Assembly (NCBI RefSeq): GCF_001552655.1
Contig: NZ_BCRP01000004.1
Location: 62,001 to 126,000 of the forward strand
Source: Alicyclobacillus kakegawensis NBRC 103104
GTDB lineage: Bacteria; Bacillota; Bacilli; Alicyclobacillales; Alicyclobacillaceae
Reading direction: 5' to 3'
Length of the DNA stretch: 64,000 nt
Under the pieces are notes generated by a model. That model searched no databases. It was not told the DNA's origin and saw nothing but the letters and a program-made list of their open reading frames with translations. This document shows, in pieces, positions 36,801 through 44,870 of this stretch; position 1 is the first letter of the stretch, and every line of letters starts with the position of its first letter. Made by a program: the position numbers and the translations under genes.

Positions 36801-37361
36801 ATGAAGTTGGTCTCTTGGTACGTGATTGGTGGCCTGTTGGTCGTGTTGATTGGATTGTACGCATGGTTGTTTTGGTGGACACGCAAACGGCAGAAGAAGT
36901 TTGAGTCCCAATACAATGCCGCCAAAGAGCGGCGTGAGGTTTTCGTCCTGCACAAACGGGTGGTTCGGGAAAGGCCGAAGACGGGCTGGTTTCGCTATAT
37001 TCCGGTCAAGACCTATCAGATCGTCGGAAGGGTCAATCTGTCTCAAGCGGTCCGCGGCATCCACATGTCGAAGATGCAGACCATCACGTTCCACACGACC
37101 AAAGATCAATACGATAAAGTTCAGCCAAACCACCGGTACAAAATGGACGTGGCCGGGAATTACATCGGCTATGTGGTGGCGCCGCCGGTCCTGCGGACGC
37201 GCGAACCGGGCGCCTGGAAGAAGTGGTTTCGCCGTGGCGGCAGGGGGCAAGGGGGCCAGTCCAAGCGGGCCGGAGTGGGCGCCAGCGGGCGGCCCACCCC
37301 GGCCGCCACGGCGAAGGGCAACTCGAGCGGATCGAAGGGTAAGGATAGGACGAAGCGATAA
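36801..37361 (+). CDS. Membrane-anchored protein of unknown function
   Basis: A 186-residue protein with one N-terminal membrane segment (YVIGGLLVVLIGLYAWLFWW), a basic linker, and a globular region of about 100 residues (FRYIPVKTYQIVGRVNLSQA, TITFHTTKDQYDKVQPN). A disordered Gly/Arg/Lys-rich tail follows from about residue 142. With the tail after a single anchor, the soluble part is probably cytoplasmic. The ATG follows AGGGGG. I do not recognise the family. A GNAT gene follows on the same strand. Confidence 0.7.
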   Translation: MKLVSWYVIGGLLVVLIGLYAWLFWWTRKRQKKFESQYNAAKERREVFVLHKRVVRERPKTGWFRYIPVKTYQIVGRVNLSQAVRGIHMSKMQTITFHTTKDQYDKVQPNHRYKMDVAGNYIGYVVAPPVLRTREPGAWKKWFRRGGRGQGGQSKRAGVGASGRPTPAATAKGNSSGSKGKDRTKR

Positions 37362-37442
37362 GACTTGCTTTGCGGCGATGGCATACGCCCGGTTGCTCGC
37401 ATAAGCTGCACGGAACACGCAATCGACAAGGAGGCGTGGACT

Positions 37443-38111
37443 GTGCAGGTACAGGGAATGCGGACAATGCGGGCGCAAGGGCCCAGGCGTCGCAGGCGCG
37501 GCAAGGGGCACGCGAAGGACGCCCCGAGCGCCCGCGCGCGGGCCCGACAGACTGGGGGACAAGGGGCGCGGCGTACGCCCAAGCTGGCGGAGACGGCCGC
37601 TCCCGCCCTGACCTTTCGGCCGCGCACGGAAGCGGACGATGAATACATTGTCCAACTGACGGAGGAACAGTTGGGAGAGGTCCATCAACAGGCGTTTGCA
37701 GAACCGTTCCCACGCGAGCAGTTTCGCCAGTACATCCAGTCAGGTGCCCCGACGACCGTGGTCGAGCACCGCGGCAAGCGCATCGGCTACTATTCTTACC
37801 TGATTGGTCCAGAGGGGAAAATGCACATCAGCGCGTTGGTCATTGACCGGTCCGAGCAATCGGATGGAGTCGGCACGGCGGTGATGGAGAAGCTGGAACA
37901 GGAAGCGGCGGCGCGGGGCGTCCACACGCTGGAGGTGTTCGTGCAGGCGAACAACGCGCGCAGCGTCGAGTTCACCCGCAAGCTGGGTTTCAACGAGGTG
38001 TTTCGTCTGCCGCCAAATACTATATGTTTCCAGAAGCGGATTGGTTCCGCAGCAGCTCCGCCGCGGCCGGGAGGGCTGGTGGGCGCTACCCCCAGCCCGC
38101 CGCCGATGTAG
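37443..38111 (+). CDS. GNAT-family N-acetyltransferase with a basic N-terminal tail
   Basis: A 222-residue protein. After about 55 residues of Arg/Ala-rich, probably disordered sequence (PRRRRRGKGHAKD), a GNAT domain runs from about 60 to 195. It contains the acetyl-CoA loop (ISALVIDRSEQSDGVGTAVM) and the typical NNARSVEFTRKLGF ending. The GTG at 37443 is set by AAGGAGG 8 bases upstream. A Pro/Gly-rich C-terminal tail is also unconserved. The GNAT part resembles RimI-like or amino-acid acetyltransferases; the substrate is unknown. Confidence 0.85.
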   Translation: MQVQGMRTMRAQGPRRRRRGKGHAKDAPSARARARQTGGQGARRTPKLAETAAPALTFRPRTEADDEYIVQLTEEQLGEVHQQAFAEPFPREQFRQYIQSGAPTTVVEHRGKRIGYYSYLIGPEGKMHISALVIDRSEQSDGVGTAVMEKLEQEAAARGVHTLEVFVQANNARSVEFTRKLGFNEVFRLPPNTICFQKRIGSAAAPPRPGGLVGATPSPPPM

Positions 38112-38182
38112 GCAGCCGTTAAGCCCACCCTGGGTCCGTGAGCCGAGGGTTCGGATAATAGCGGTGGCAGGGAGGGTTTAGG

Positions 38183-38800
38183 ATGCACCCAAATTCGCCG
38201 TCCACTAATCGCAGCACACGCCCGCGCTGCGCGTGGGCGACGACTGACTTGCTGGCTGAATACCACGACGAGGAGTGGGGGCGCCCCCCGACCACCGATG
38301 CGGGCTGGTTGGAAATGATTATTTTGGAGACGTTTCAAGCGGGGCTCAGCTGGCGCGTTGTGTTAGAGAAGCGGCAGGCCATGCGGGAAGCGTTCGGCCA
38401 GTTTCATCCCCATCGGGTGGCGGAGTTGACGGATGAGGATGTTGAGCACCTGCTCGCCAACCCGCGTCTCATTCGCAATCGCCGCAAGATCAAAGCGGCG
38501 ATTGCGAATGCGCGTATCGCGCAGCGCCTCGTTCGCGAGGCTGGATCCCTGTCTCATTTCTTCGCCGAACTCAAGCAGCTATCCGAAGAGACTGTGTATG
38601 ACCAGCTGCAGACAACCTTCGTCGGTGTCGGACCGGTCACTGCCCGCAGCATCGCTTACGCCACCGGACTGGTGACTCCTCCGCACGAGGAGGGGTGTTG
38701 GTTGGCGTCAACGGTCACGGACGCGCTGCGTGTCGAACAGCAGGGTGATGGTGTACAATCCAGCCAGCCCGACGATGACGTAGACGATGCGGCTCAGTAA
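38183..38800 (+). CDS. tag: DNA-3-methyladenine glycosylase I
   Basis: Excises 3-methyladenine from alkylated DNA. The 205-residue product has the zinc-snap ligands Cys16, His28, His168 and Cys172 (RCAWAT, EYHDEEWG, PHEEGCW), and the catalytic-site segment LETFQAGLSWRVVLEKR. The homologous part ends near residue 175; the last 30 residues (acidic, ending DDDVDDAAQ) read through sequence antisense to the convergent DUF378 gene and look non-native. GGAGGG precedes the ATG. Confidence 0.93.
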   Translation: MHPNSPSTNRSTRPRCAWATTDLLAEYHDEEWGRPPTTDAGWLEMIILETFQAGLSWRVVLEKRQAMREAFGQFHPHRVAELTDEDVEHLLANPRLIRNRRKIKAAIANARIAQRLVREAGSLSHFFAELKQLSEETVYDQLQTTFVGVGPVTARSIAYATGLVTPPHEEGCWLASTVTDALRVEQQGDGVQSSQPDDDVDDAAQ

Positions 38801-38908
38801 AGAATCAACGCCGCCGAATACGGCCGCCACCACGTCGAATTGAAACAGGCCCACCAGCAGCCAATTGATTGCACCGATGATGACCAGTACCCACGCCACC
38901 TTGCTCAA
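38708..38908 (-). CDS. DUF378 family small membrane protein (YuzA-like)
   Basis: A 66-residue protein of the DUF378 family with two membrane segments (VAWVLVIIGAINWLLVGLF, and IVYVIVGLAGLYTITLLF). The conserved GAINW and GLAGLY motifs are both present. It starts with TTG (38906-38908) preceded by a strong GGAGGT. It overlaps the 3' end of tag by 93 bp on the opposite strand. Function unknown in the family. Confidence 0.9.
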   Translation of the reverse strand: MSKVAWVLVIIGAINWLLVGLFQFDVVAAVFGGVDSLLSRIVYVIVGLAGLYTITLLFDTQRVRDR

Positions 38909-38986
38909 CTTTCCAGCACCTCCTCGAGCCCAGTATGTTCATCTCAGTCCGGCTTCATCCGAGCTATAGTCGGGGCGCGTTGGGAC

Positions 38987-39015
38987 TTGTCAAGGGAACG
39001 GGTGTGGGGTATGCT
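38987..39015 (+). promoter_or_regulatory. Promoter of the NifU-like gene
   Basis: TTGTCA (38987-38992), 17-bp spacer, TATGCT (39010-39015), 26 bp before the start codon. Confidence 0.65.
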
Positions 39016-39040
39016 GAGGGGTGAAACGGAGGGATGGGTC

Positions 39041-39274
39041 ATGGGTGATGTCGAACAGCGTGTGCGCGACGCACTGGACTCCATCCGCGAAGCCATCCAG
39101 CAGGATGGCGGCGATGTGGAGTTTGTTTCGTATGACGATCTGACAAAGACGGTGTTTGTCGCCCTGACGGGCCAATGCGTTGGCTGTCCGGCCAGTGTCA
39201 TGACCTTGAAACTGGGCGTGGAGCGGGCGATTAAGCAAGTGGCACCAGAGGTCGAAAACGTGGAAGCTTATTGA
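39041..39274 (+). CDS. NifU-like iron-sulfur scaffold (Nfu domain)
   Basis: A 77-residue stand-alone NifU C-terminal domain, which binds and transfers an iron-sulfur cluster as a dimer. The CxxC lies at 46-49 in GQCVGCPAS and the flanking LKLGVERAIKQ is typical. It resembles Bacillus subtilis YutM/YutI. The ATG follows GGAGGG; upstream in-frame sequence to 38840 lacks a ribosome binding site and lies before the promoter. It forms a monocistronic unit ended by tandem terminators. Confidence 0.93.
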   Translation: MGDVEQRVRDALDSIREAIQQDGGDVEFVSYDDLTKTVFVALTGQCVGCPASVMTLKLGVERAIKQVAPEVENVEAY

Positions 39275-39300
39275 GGCCCCGTCTGGGGGGCTTTTGTTTT
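39273..39300 (+). terminator. Terminator after the NifU-like gene
   Basis: AGGCCCC (39274-39280) pairs with GGGG(GG)CTT (39285-39292) around GTCT, followed by TTTTGTTTT. It starts at the stop codon. Confidence 0.85.
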
Positions 39301-39325
39301 GGCCATGCTGGATACGGGAGAGAGA

Positions 39326-39349
39326 GCGGTGCTTGCGCACCGCTTTTTT
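39326..39349 (+). terminator. Second terminator, upstream of the pseudouridine synthase gene
   Basis: GCGGTGC (39326-39332), TTGC loop, GCACCGC (39337-39343), then six T (39344-39349). Being a strong terminator only 35 bp before the next coding region, it could also attenuate that gene. Confidence 0.88.
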
Positions 39350-39383
39350 CCGGTCATCTCGACCGCTGCGGTGGAGAGGGGGA

Positions 39384-40412
39384 TTGCGGTTGGATGTCCA
39401 GGTGCAGGGCGATATGCTCGTCATTCAACCAGATAGGCGTGTCGTCGGCAGCCAAGTGGCCAGCCTTCTGACCACAGCCCTGGCCCTGCCCGATAGATTT
39501 GTCCGCACCTTGTTCCATCAGCAGCGGGTGCTTCTAGGCGCTGTCCCGGCGACGCCGGTTGACCTTGTCGGCAAGAGTAAATTGCGCCTCAAGGGCGGCG
39601 TGGTAGAGCCGTACGGGGTCGACGGCTGGCAGGCGTCGCCGATAGCCGAGGTGCTGCACGCGGATGACCACCTGTTTGTCGTCAACAAGCCGCCGGCAAT
39701 CCTGGTCCACCCGGGCGGCCCGGAGGATGCAGACACGTTGGCGCACCGGGTGGCGCACTGGTTGCATGCGCAAGGCTTGGAACGCAAAGTGCGGCACGTG
39801 CACCGATTGGACGAAGGCACCAGCGGTTGCATCCTGTACGCGGCGCATGCGTACGCGGCGCGCGCTCTTGATCACGCATTGGCAAACAAGCGGGTTGAGC
39901 GTACGTATCTGGCGCTGGTGCACGGGCGCCTCCCGCAGGGTCGAGGCCGGATTGAACTGCCCATTGGGCGGGACCGGCACGTGGCGGGGAGGCATCGCGT
40001 CACGCAGAACGGCCTACCGGCTGCGACGGAGTACCAGGTATTGCGTGAACACGCGCAGCGCGGGCATACGTTTTCCTTGGTCGCGTGCCGGTTGCAGACC
40101 GGCCGCACGCACCAGATCCGCGTCCACCTGAGTCATCTCGGCTGTCCCATCGTCGGCGACACGCTGTACGGCGGCCGGCGGATGCTGGGATGGAGACAGG
40201 AGACGAGCGGGATCGCACTGCACGCGGCGCAGCTGTCGTTGTCCCACCCGTACACAGGTGAGCGAGTGGCCGTCCGTGCGGACCTGCCGGTATCCTGGCG
40301 GAGCGTCCTGCCGTGGTTTGCGCGAGCGATGGCAGAGACAGCGGGTGCCGAGAGGGGGGATGGCGGGTGGCCCTCCATCCCACGCGCCACCGCAAGGGAA
40401 ATCGAATCGTGA
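39384..40412 (+). CDS. RluA-family pseudouridine synthase
   Basis: Isomerises uridine in rRNA or tRNA. The 342-residue product has the RluA catalytic motif HRLDEGTSGCILYA with the catalytic Asp, plus LVHGRL, CRLQTGRTHQIRVHL and GDTLYGG. About 85 N-terminal residues (VDLVGKSKLRLKGG) form a divergent S4-like region. The TTG at 39384 has GGAG upstream; a TTG two codons later is equally possible. It overlaps yihY by 4 bp. Its length suits the YlyB/YhcT/YjbO group; the target base is unknown. Confidence 0.93.
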   Translation: MRLDVQVQGDMLVIQPDRRVVGSQVASLLTTALALPDRFVRTLFHQQRVLLGAVPATPVDLVGKSKLRLKGGVVEPYGVDGWQASPIAEVLHADDHLFVVNKPPAILVHPGGPEDADTLAHRVAHWLHAQGLERKVRHVHRLDEGTSGCILYAAHAYAARALDHALANKRVERTYLALVHGRLPQGRGRIELPIGRDRHVAGRHRVTQNGLPAATEYQVLREHAQRGHTFSLVACRLQTGRTHQIRVHLSHLGCPIVGDTLYGGRRMLGWRQETSGIALHAAQLSLSHPYTGERVAVRADLPVSWRSVLPWFARAMAETAGAERGDGGWPSIPRATAREIES

Positions 40413-41311
40413 TGTTCTGGCGCTTTGGCGAGGAGACAGCCAGTTCTCCGGGGTCGCCGGCGTTTCACAAGGTTGTGGGCCGCTTTCTGTGGCGCCTGGT
40501 GCTGTCCGTGGCCCAGCATGATATCGCGTCGCTCGCGGCGGTGATTGCGTTTTACGCCTTCTTTTCCCTGTTTCCGCTCCTGTTGTTGGTCATCTACGGG
40601 GCGAGCTTGCTGCTGCCGCACGTGCAGGTAGAGAAAGTGATTGAGTTGTTTGTCACGCCGTACTTCCCGGCCTGGCCGCGCGATTACATCACCAGCAATC
40701 TGCCGCACCTGACGCGGGTGGGGGTCAACGTCGGCATCGTCAGCGCCATCATCCTCACCTGGTCTGCCACCAGTGGATTCATCGCTGTGCAGCAGGCGTT
40801 GGACGTGGTCTGGAATTCGCAGCAGCGCTCGTTTGTCAAGCGCCGTTTGATTGCCTTCGCCATGTTGCTGATTCTGCTGTTGCTCACCCTGGGCTCGGAG
40901 GTTGTGATGGCGCTGACGCCGCTCGTCAAGTATGCGCTGGTCAAGCACGCCGCATTCTTGGACTGGGTCAAGTTGGTGCACGGCGTCTCGCGGGTTCTGT
41001 TTCCGCTCTCGTTGTTCGTGGGTTGTCTGATCGTCTACCGTTACCTGCCGTCCCGACAAAGGCACTTTGTCTACCTGGTGCCCGGGGCCTTGGTGACGAC
41101 CGTGGCGGTGGACGCGGGCCGCGCCGTGTTCACGTGGTATGCCTCCCACCTGGTCATGTACCAGCTGATTTACGGTACGCTGACGGTGGTCATGCTCGTC
41201 ATTCTGTGGATGTATTTGGCCAGCTTGGCGATGCTATTCGGGGCCGAGGTGTCGGCCACCCTGCAGGCTATAGACGACGAACTGCAGACGGACGAAGATG
41301 AACACCGTTAA
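40409..41311 (+). CDS. YihY/BrkB family membrane protein
   Basis: A 300-residue inner-membrane protein with six hydrophobic segments and the family motifs DIASLAAVIAFYAFFSLFP near the N terminus and LTWSATSGFIAVQQALD. It was historically called ribonuclease BN, but the family function is not established. The GTG at 40409 overlaps the preceding stop (GTGA) and has AAGGG 10 bases upstream; an ATG at 40412 is an alternative. It is coupled to the pseudouridine synthase gene. Confidence 0.93.
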   Translation: MMFWRFGEETASSPGSPAFHKVVGRFLWRLVLSVAQHDIASLAAVIAFYAFFSLFPLLLLVIYGASLLLPHVQVEKVIELFVTPYFPAWPRDYITSNLPHLTRVGVNVGIVSAIILTWSATSGFIAVQQALDVVWNSQQRSFVKRRLIAFAMLLILLLLTLGSEVVMALTPLVKYALVKHAAFLDWVKLVHGVSRVLFPLSLFVGCLIVYRYLPSRQRHFVYLVPGALVTTVAVDAGRAVFTWYASHLVMYQLIYGTLTVVMLVILWMYLASLAMLFGAEVSATLQAIDDELQTDEDEHR

Positions 41312-41760
41312 CGGCTGGCGGCACCGCACACCACCCGCGGGCGGACGCCCACCCGCACATTGCCGCGCAGGGCGGAGGACACCATGCAGGTTAATTCTGC
41401 GTGTTCCGCAAGCCGCAGGATGCGCCGCTCGTCCTGCAAATCGGGCACGTAGACTGTCGCCAGGTGAACGATGCGGTCGTACCTTAGCCCGCCCTCATTC
41501 TCCACATACCCTGTGCTCTCTACCTCAATCCGATGATAGGCGATCTGGCGGTTTTGCAGCAGGATGGCGAGGGTCAGCAGATAGCAGCTGGCCGCCGCGG
41601 ACAAGAGCAGTTCTTCGGGATTGGTGCCGACTCCGCAGCCGCTCAGGTTTCCCGGCATGCTGAATTGTATCGTCGTCTCGTCGCCGAGTTGCAGCGCGCC
41701 GACCCCGTCTCTATCGCCGGCCCACTGTCCTGATACTGTGTAGGTGAGTCGTTCGGTCAC
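41308..41760 (-). CDS. OsmC-family peroxiredoxin
   Basis: A 150-residue OsmC/Ohr-fold thiol peroxidase. Cysteines at about 59 (SAAASCYLLTLAI) and 125 (AELTCMVSSAL) match the two catalytic cysteines of the family. It detoxifies organic hydroperoxides in the cytoplasm (family knowledge). The start is a GTG at 41758-41760 with GGGGAG upstream. It overlaps the yihY stop by 4 bp convergently. A 20-bp palindrome 33 bp upstream (41793-41812) is a likely operator. Confidence 0.88.
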   Translation of the reverse strand: MTERLTYTVSGQWAGDRDGVGALQLGDETTIQFSMPGNLSGCGVGTNPEELLLSAAASCYLLTLAILLQNRQIAYHRIEVESTGYVENEGGLRYDRIVHLATVYVPDLQDERRILRLAEHAELTCMVSSALRGNVRVGVRPRVVCGAASR

Positions 41761-41792
41761 TGCGCATTTCTCCCCTTGGCTTTCGGCCGAAA

Positions 41793-41812
41793 TATATAGA
41801 ATGTTCTATATA
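41793..41812 (-). promoter_or_regulatory. 20-bp palindromic operator candidate of the osmC-like gene
   Basis: TATATAGAA (41793-41801), TG, TTCTATATA (41804-41812): a perfect dyad in an AT-rich island of otherwise GC-rich DNA, 33 bp before the start codon. Its size and symmetry suit a MarR/OhrR-type dimer. Confidence 0.7.
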
Positions 41813-41874
41813 CATTCTACCGCGCTTCACGAGCAATTTCCATGCCTGGATACGAGGAGCCCGTAGGATCGTGT

Positions 41875-42789
41875 ATGATGGGCAGAGAATGGCGTCGATT
41901 GGACGAAACTCGCGCCCATCCTGTCGGAAAGTTGGGATGTCCTTTGATCAGTGTCGTGATTGCCACACGCAATCGGCTGCCCCATCTGCGGGCCTGCCTG
42001 CGCGCGATTGCCCGGCAAGCCGTGGTGACACCCGTGCAGGTGTGCGTGGTCAATGACGGTGGCGCCAGCGTCGCTCCGGTGGTCGAACAGGTCCAGCGTG
42101 AGCATCCGCACATTCAGTTCTGGTTTCACGACCTTGCCGAGCATCGCGGGCAGGTTCACGCACGCCGCCTGGCCATCACGGCCGCACGGGGTGAGTTCAT
42201 CGCCTTTTGCGATGACGACGATCGCTGGCTGCCCAACCACCTCTCCTCCCTGTGGTCTCTGCTTCAGTCCAGTGACGCCGTATGGGCGCATACCGATGCA
42301 GAGCTGGTCGAGGTGCGCCGCCGCGGCGGCCGGATTGAAGTCGGCGATCGTTTTGCATTTGCCTGGAAGCGTGCGGATCTTCTCTTGCGCCGGTACAATC
42401 CGTTGCTTCCTTCGACCGTTTTGTACAAGAAGGCCGCCCACCTGCGGCTGGGAGGGCTGGACGAATCGATGGGGGATTATTGGGACTGGGATTTTTGGTT
42501 GCGCCTGAACAAGCTATCAAGACCCCTGCGGGTCCCGGTGGCCACAGTGTTGTACGGGCTGGACGCCGACGGCGGCCAGGCATCCTTTAGCCCGGACAGC
42601 ATGCGCCCGTACCTGACGGCGCTGACCGACAAACACGGCTTGGGCGAGCTGCCGACGATGAACTTTCGCATGATGCTGGATCAGCCGGACCTGGCGCCGT
42701 ACCGGGCCCAGACGCGCATCCTCTGGGATGGAGATCCAGGGCTTTGGGACACGGGCGAAGCGCAGACGGGAGAGGGATGCAATGGATGA
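41875..42789 (+). CDS. Family 2 glycosyltransferase
   Basis: A 304-residue GT-A enzyme. The N-terminal LISVVIATRNRLPHLRACL and nucleotide-sugar motifs VVNDGG and FCDDDDRWLPNH (the DxD-like site) are typical of GT2. The C-terminal half has the acceptor region with ESMGDYWDWDFW. There are no membrane segments. The start is uncertain: adjacent ATGs at 41875 and 41878 have AGGA upstream, and an ATG at 41842 is also in frame. It overlaps folB by 8 bp, an unexpected partner. The acceptor is unknown. Confidence 0.87.
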   Translation: MMGREWRRLDETRAHPVGKLGCPLISVVIATRNRLPHLRACLRAIARQAVVTPVQVCVVNDGGASVAPVVEQVQREHPHIQFWFHDLAEHRGQVHARRLAITAARGEFIAFCDDDDRWLPNHLSSLWSLLQSSDAVWAHTDAELVEVRRRGGRIEVGDRFAFAWKRADLLLRRYNPLLPSTVLYKKAAHLRLGGLDESMGDYWDWDFWLRLNKLSRPLRVPVATVLYGLDADGGQASFSPDSMRPYLTALTDKHGLGELPTMNFRMMLDQPDLAPYRAQTRILWDGDPGLWDTGEAQTGEGCNG

Positions 42790-43150
42790 AATCCGCTTGA
42801 CGGGCATGCACTTCTACGGTTATCACGGCGCGCTGGCGGAAGAGCGCAAACTGGGGCAGCGGTTTACGGTGAATCTGGTGCTCTCGCTCGACCTCGAAGC
42901 GGCCGGCAGGTCCGACATGATAGCGGAGACGGTGGATTATGCGGCTGTCTACGGCGACGTCAAACAGGTGGTGGAAGGGCCACCGGCACGCCTGATTGAA
43001 AGCGTGGCTGAGCGTATTGCCAAGTGCATTCTGGAGCGGTACCGACGCGTGCGCGCGGTGCGTGTGGAGGTGGAAAAACCGGGAGCGCCCATCCCGGGCG
43101 TCTTCGACGCCGTAACGGTGTGCATCGTGCGCACCCGCGCCCAGTCTTAA
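42782..43150 (+). CDS. folB: Dihydroneopterin aldolase
   Basis: Splits dihydroneopterin to hydroxymethyl-dihydropterin and glycolaldehyde in folate synthesis. The 122-residue product has FYGYHGALAEE with the conserved Glu (about 20), VDYAAVY, and the catalytic lysine at about 99 in EVEKPGAP. The ATG follows GGGAGAGGG and overlaps the GT2 gene by 8 bp. Its stop codon TAA shares two bases with the stop of the convergent ytpB gene. folP and folK are not in the window. Confidence 0.95.
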   Translation: MDEIRLTGMHFYGYHGALAEERKLGQRFTVNLVLSLDLEAAGRSDMIAETVDYAAVYGDVKQVVEGPPARLIESVAERIAKCILERYRRVRAVRVEVEKPGAPIPGVFDAVTVCIVRTRAQS

Positions 43151-44193
43151 CGGATGCGGCGATACAACTGGCAGGCGCCGTAGAACATCCAGGTGCGCGG
43201 ACCGGACAGCAGGACCAGGCGCCGCAGCGGGCGCACGACGGGATTCTGGCGGGCCTTGGCGTCGGATAAGTACATCGCCAAAAGCCCACAGACGATGTGC
43301 TGGTGCAGACGTCCGCCGATGCGCCGCGCCGACTCATGGCTCTCTCGAACGAAGCGTCGCAGCCTGGCGTAAGCCTCCTGCCAGGACGGGTAGCAGGCGA
43401 TAAAGTTGAAATCGCCGTGTTCGTCGTCTTCCGCTAGGTCAATCCAGTAATCGAGCAGAATGTGCAGCCCGCATACCCATGGGAAATAGCTGTCCAACAA
43501 GGATTGAGCCGCGGTCTCCGTGATGGGGCGCTGCGAGGCCGCAAACAGCGCGAAGACCCCAAGGGTCGATCCGGCCGCTGCGCCGAATTCCCACCAATGG
43601 ACTTCGGGATAGTGTCTCTGATGCTGGCTGAACCAGTCCATCAGGCGCTGTCGGCGCAGATTGGGAGTTATGTGTTTGTATTGCTGCAGTTCGCAGTACC
43701 TATCCACCAGCCACATGACGTGGTCCTGGGCCACACGGTAGCCAGGCAAGCGCTCAATCTCCCGCTGGCAGGTGCGGACGAGCGCCTGGAGGTACCCGCC
43801 GTCGTCTTCTGCCTGGTCGTAATATGCTCGCACCGGCGCGCCGGGCACAACGGCGTCACGCATGGCTTGGTGAAGGGCGGTAAAACGGTCTTCATTCCAC
43901 TCCCCGGTGCGGTCGCACAGGTTGTCCAGGTAGTCGCTGATGGTCTGCAGGGCCACGATGAGCCGGACCAGGTCGGCCGGTCCGCTGGGGGCCAGCGCCG
44001 CGTACACGCAGCCGCCGTCGGCATGAAACCGTTTATCGCGCAGGCTGGCCAGCGCTTGCCTGCGCAACTCTACGTCCGGGATCGCGAGCGCGCTGCCGGT
44101 CCAGTGCAGGATTTCCTGCCGGGCTCGCGGCAGGACGCGCGAGAACAACTGGTACAGGAAGCGGGGACTCGCTTCAGCCAGGATTTGCAGCAT
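43147..44193 (-). CDS. ytpB: Tetraprenyl-beta-curcumene synthase (YtpB, DUF2600)
   Basis: A class I-like large terpene cyclase that in Bacillus subtilis converts C35 heptaprenyl diphosphate to tetraprenyl-beta-curcumene, the sesquarterpene precursor. The 348-residue product has the acidic motif ISDYLDNLCDRTG, typical WWEFGAAAGSTLG, and a second acidic cluster DYWIDLAEDDEHGD. The ATG at 44191-44193 has GGGGGG 5 bases upstream; a GTG two codons earlier overlaps that site. In Alicyclobacillus-type organisms the product feeds squalene-hopene cyclase. It ends on the folB stop. Confidence 0.93.
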   Translation of the reverse strand: MLQILAEASPRFLYQLFSRVLPRARQEILHWTGSALAIPDVELRRQALASLRDKRFHADGGCVYAALAPSGPADLVRLIVALQTISDYLDNLCDRTGEWNEDRFTALHQAMRDAVVPGAPVRAYYDQAEDDGGYLQALVRTCQREIERLPGYRVAQDHVMWLVDRYCELQQYKHITPNLRRQRLMDWFSQHQRHYPEVHWWEFGAAAGSTLGVFALFAASQRPITETAAQSLLDSYFPWVCGLHILLDYWIDLAEDDEHGDFNFIACYPSWQEAYARLRRFVRESHESARRIGGRLHQHIVCGLLAMYLSDAKARQNPVVRPLRRLVLLSGPRTWMFYGACQLYRRIR

Positions 44194-44326
44194 GGGCACC
44201 CCCCGATTGTCGTGCGGCGCCCATCTCGAAGCGCCGCCCTTCAGGCGCTCAGCTTAGGATGCCCCAAGATCCCGGTGTCGAGCCGATGCCTGTATGCGCT
44301 GCCTGCCCAGCCGCTCGTTCCTCCGC

Positions 44327-44680
44327 TTATTGCATCAGCATGCGGCCGATGCGGATGGCTGCATCTGCGGCCCGGCGCGCGGTCTGGCGATTGAGCCAGT
44401 GCGACGTGTTGACGGCGGGCCACGCTGGTCCCCAATCAGGCTGGGCGTTTACGGGCGCACCCTGATGGGGTGTGGCGTGGCCGGATGCCACAGGATGGTG
44501 TTCACTCGGTGTCGACGTTTTGGATGCAGGCGGCCGTCCCCCCGGCAGACCGGTTGCTGGCGCCATCAGGCCGCGCCGCTTGGCGCCGTTGTACACCATG
44601 GTCAGCATTTCCCGCACTCGTTCGTCCTTTGCCACCTCGAACGCCAAAGACCCGACCTTGACCAGTGTGTCCAAGCGCAT
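44327..44680 (-). CDS. Small hypothetical protein upstream of ytpB
   Basis: A 117-residue protein. It has a helical N-terminal part (LVKVGSLAFEVAKDERVREM), a Pro/Ser/His-rich probably disordered middle, and a C-terminal basic amphipathic helix (ARRAADAAIRIGRMLMQ). The ATG at 44678-44680 has GGGAGGGGG upstream. It is in the same direction as ytpB, 133 bp upstream, and divergent from the dynamin-like genes. No known family; the ends look like membrane-surface helices (inference). Confidence 0.6.
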   Translation of the reverse strand: MRLDTLVKVGSLAFEVAKDERVREMLTMVYNGAKRRGLMAPATGLPGGRPPASKTSTPSEHHPVASGHATPHQGAPVNAQPDWGPAWPAVNTSHWLNRQTARRAADAAIRIGRMLMQ

Positions 44681-44870
44681 GGGAACGCACCCCCTCCCGG
44701 CATCACCGCGTGGCTGGCTGCACCAACGCATCTGCAACAGGGTATGCGCGGGCGGCGGGGGATGGCAGGACGGTTGTCTGTGGGCGCGGATTGCACAGCA
44801 GACGGGTGTTTCCATGGCACGCCGGGGCGACCTGTGATACCTTGAAGGAGTTGAAGTGGAGGAGAAGCCG

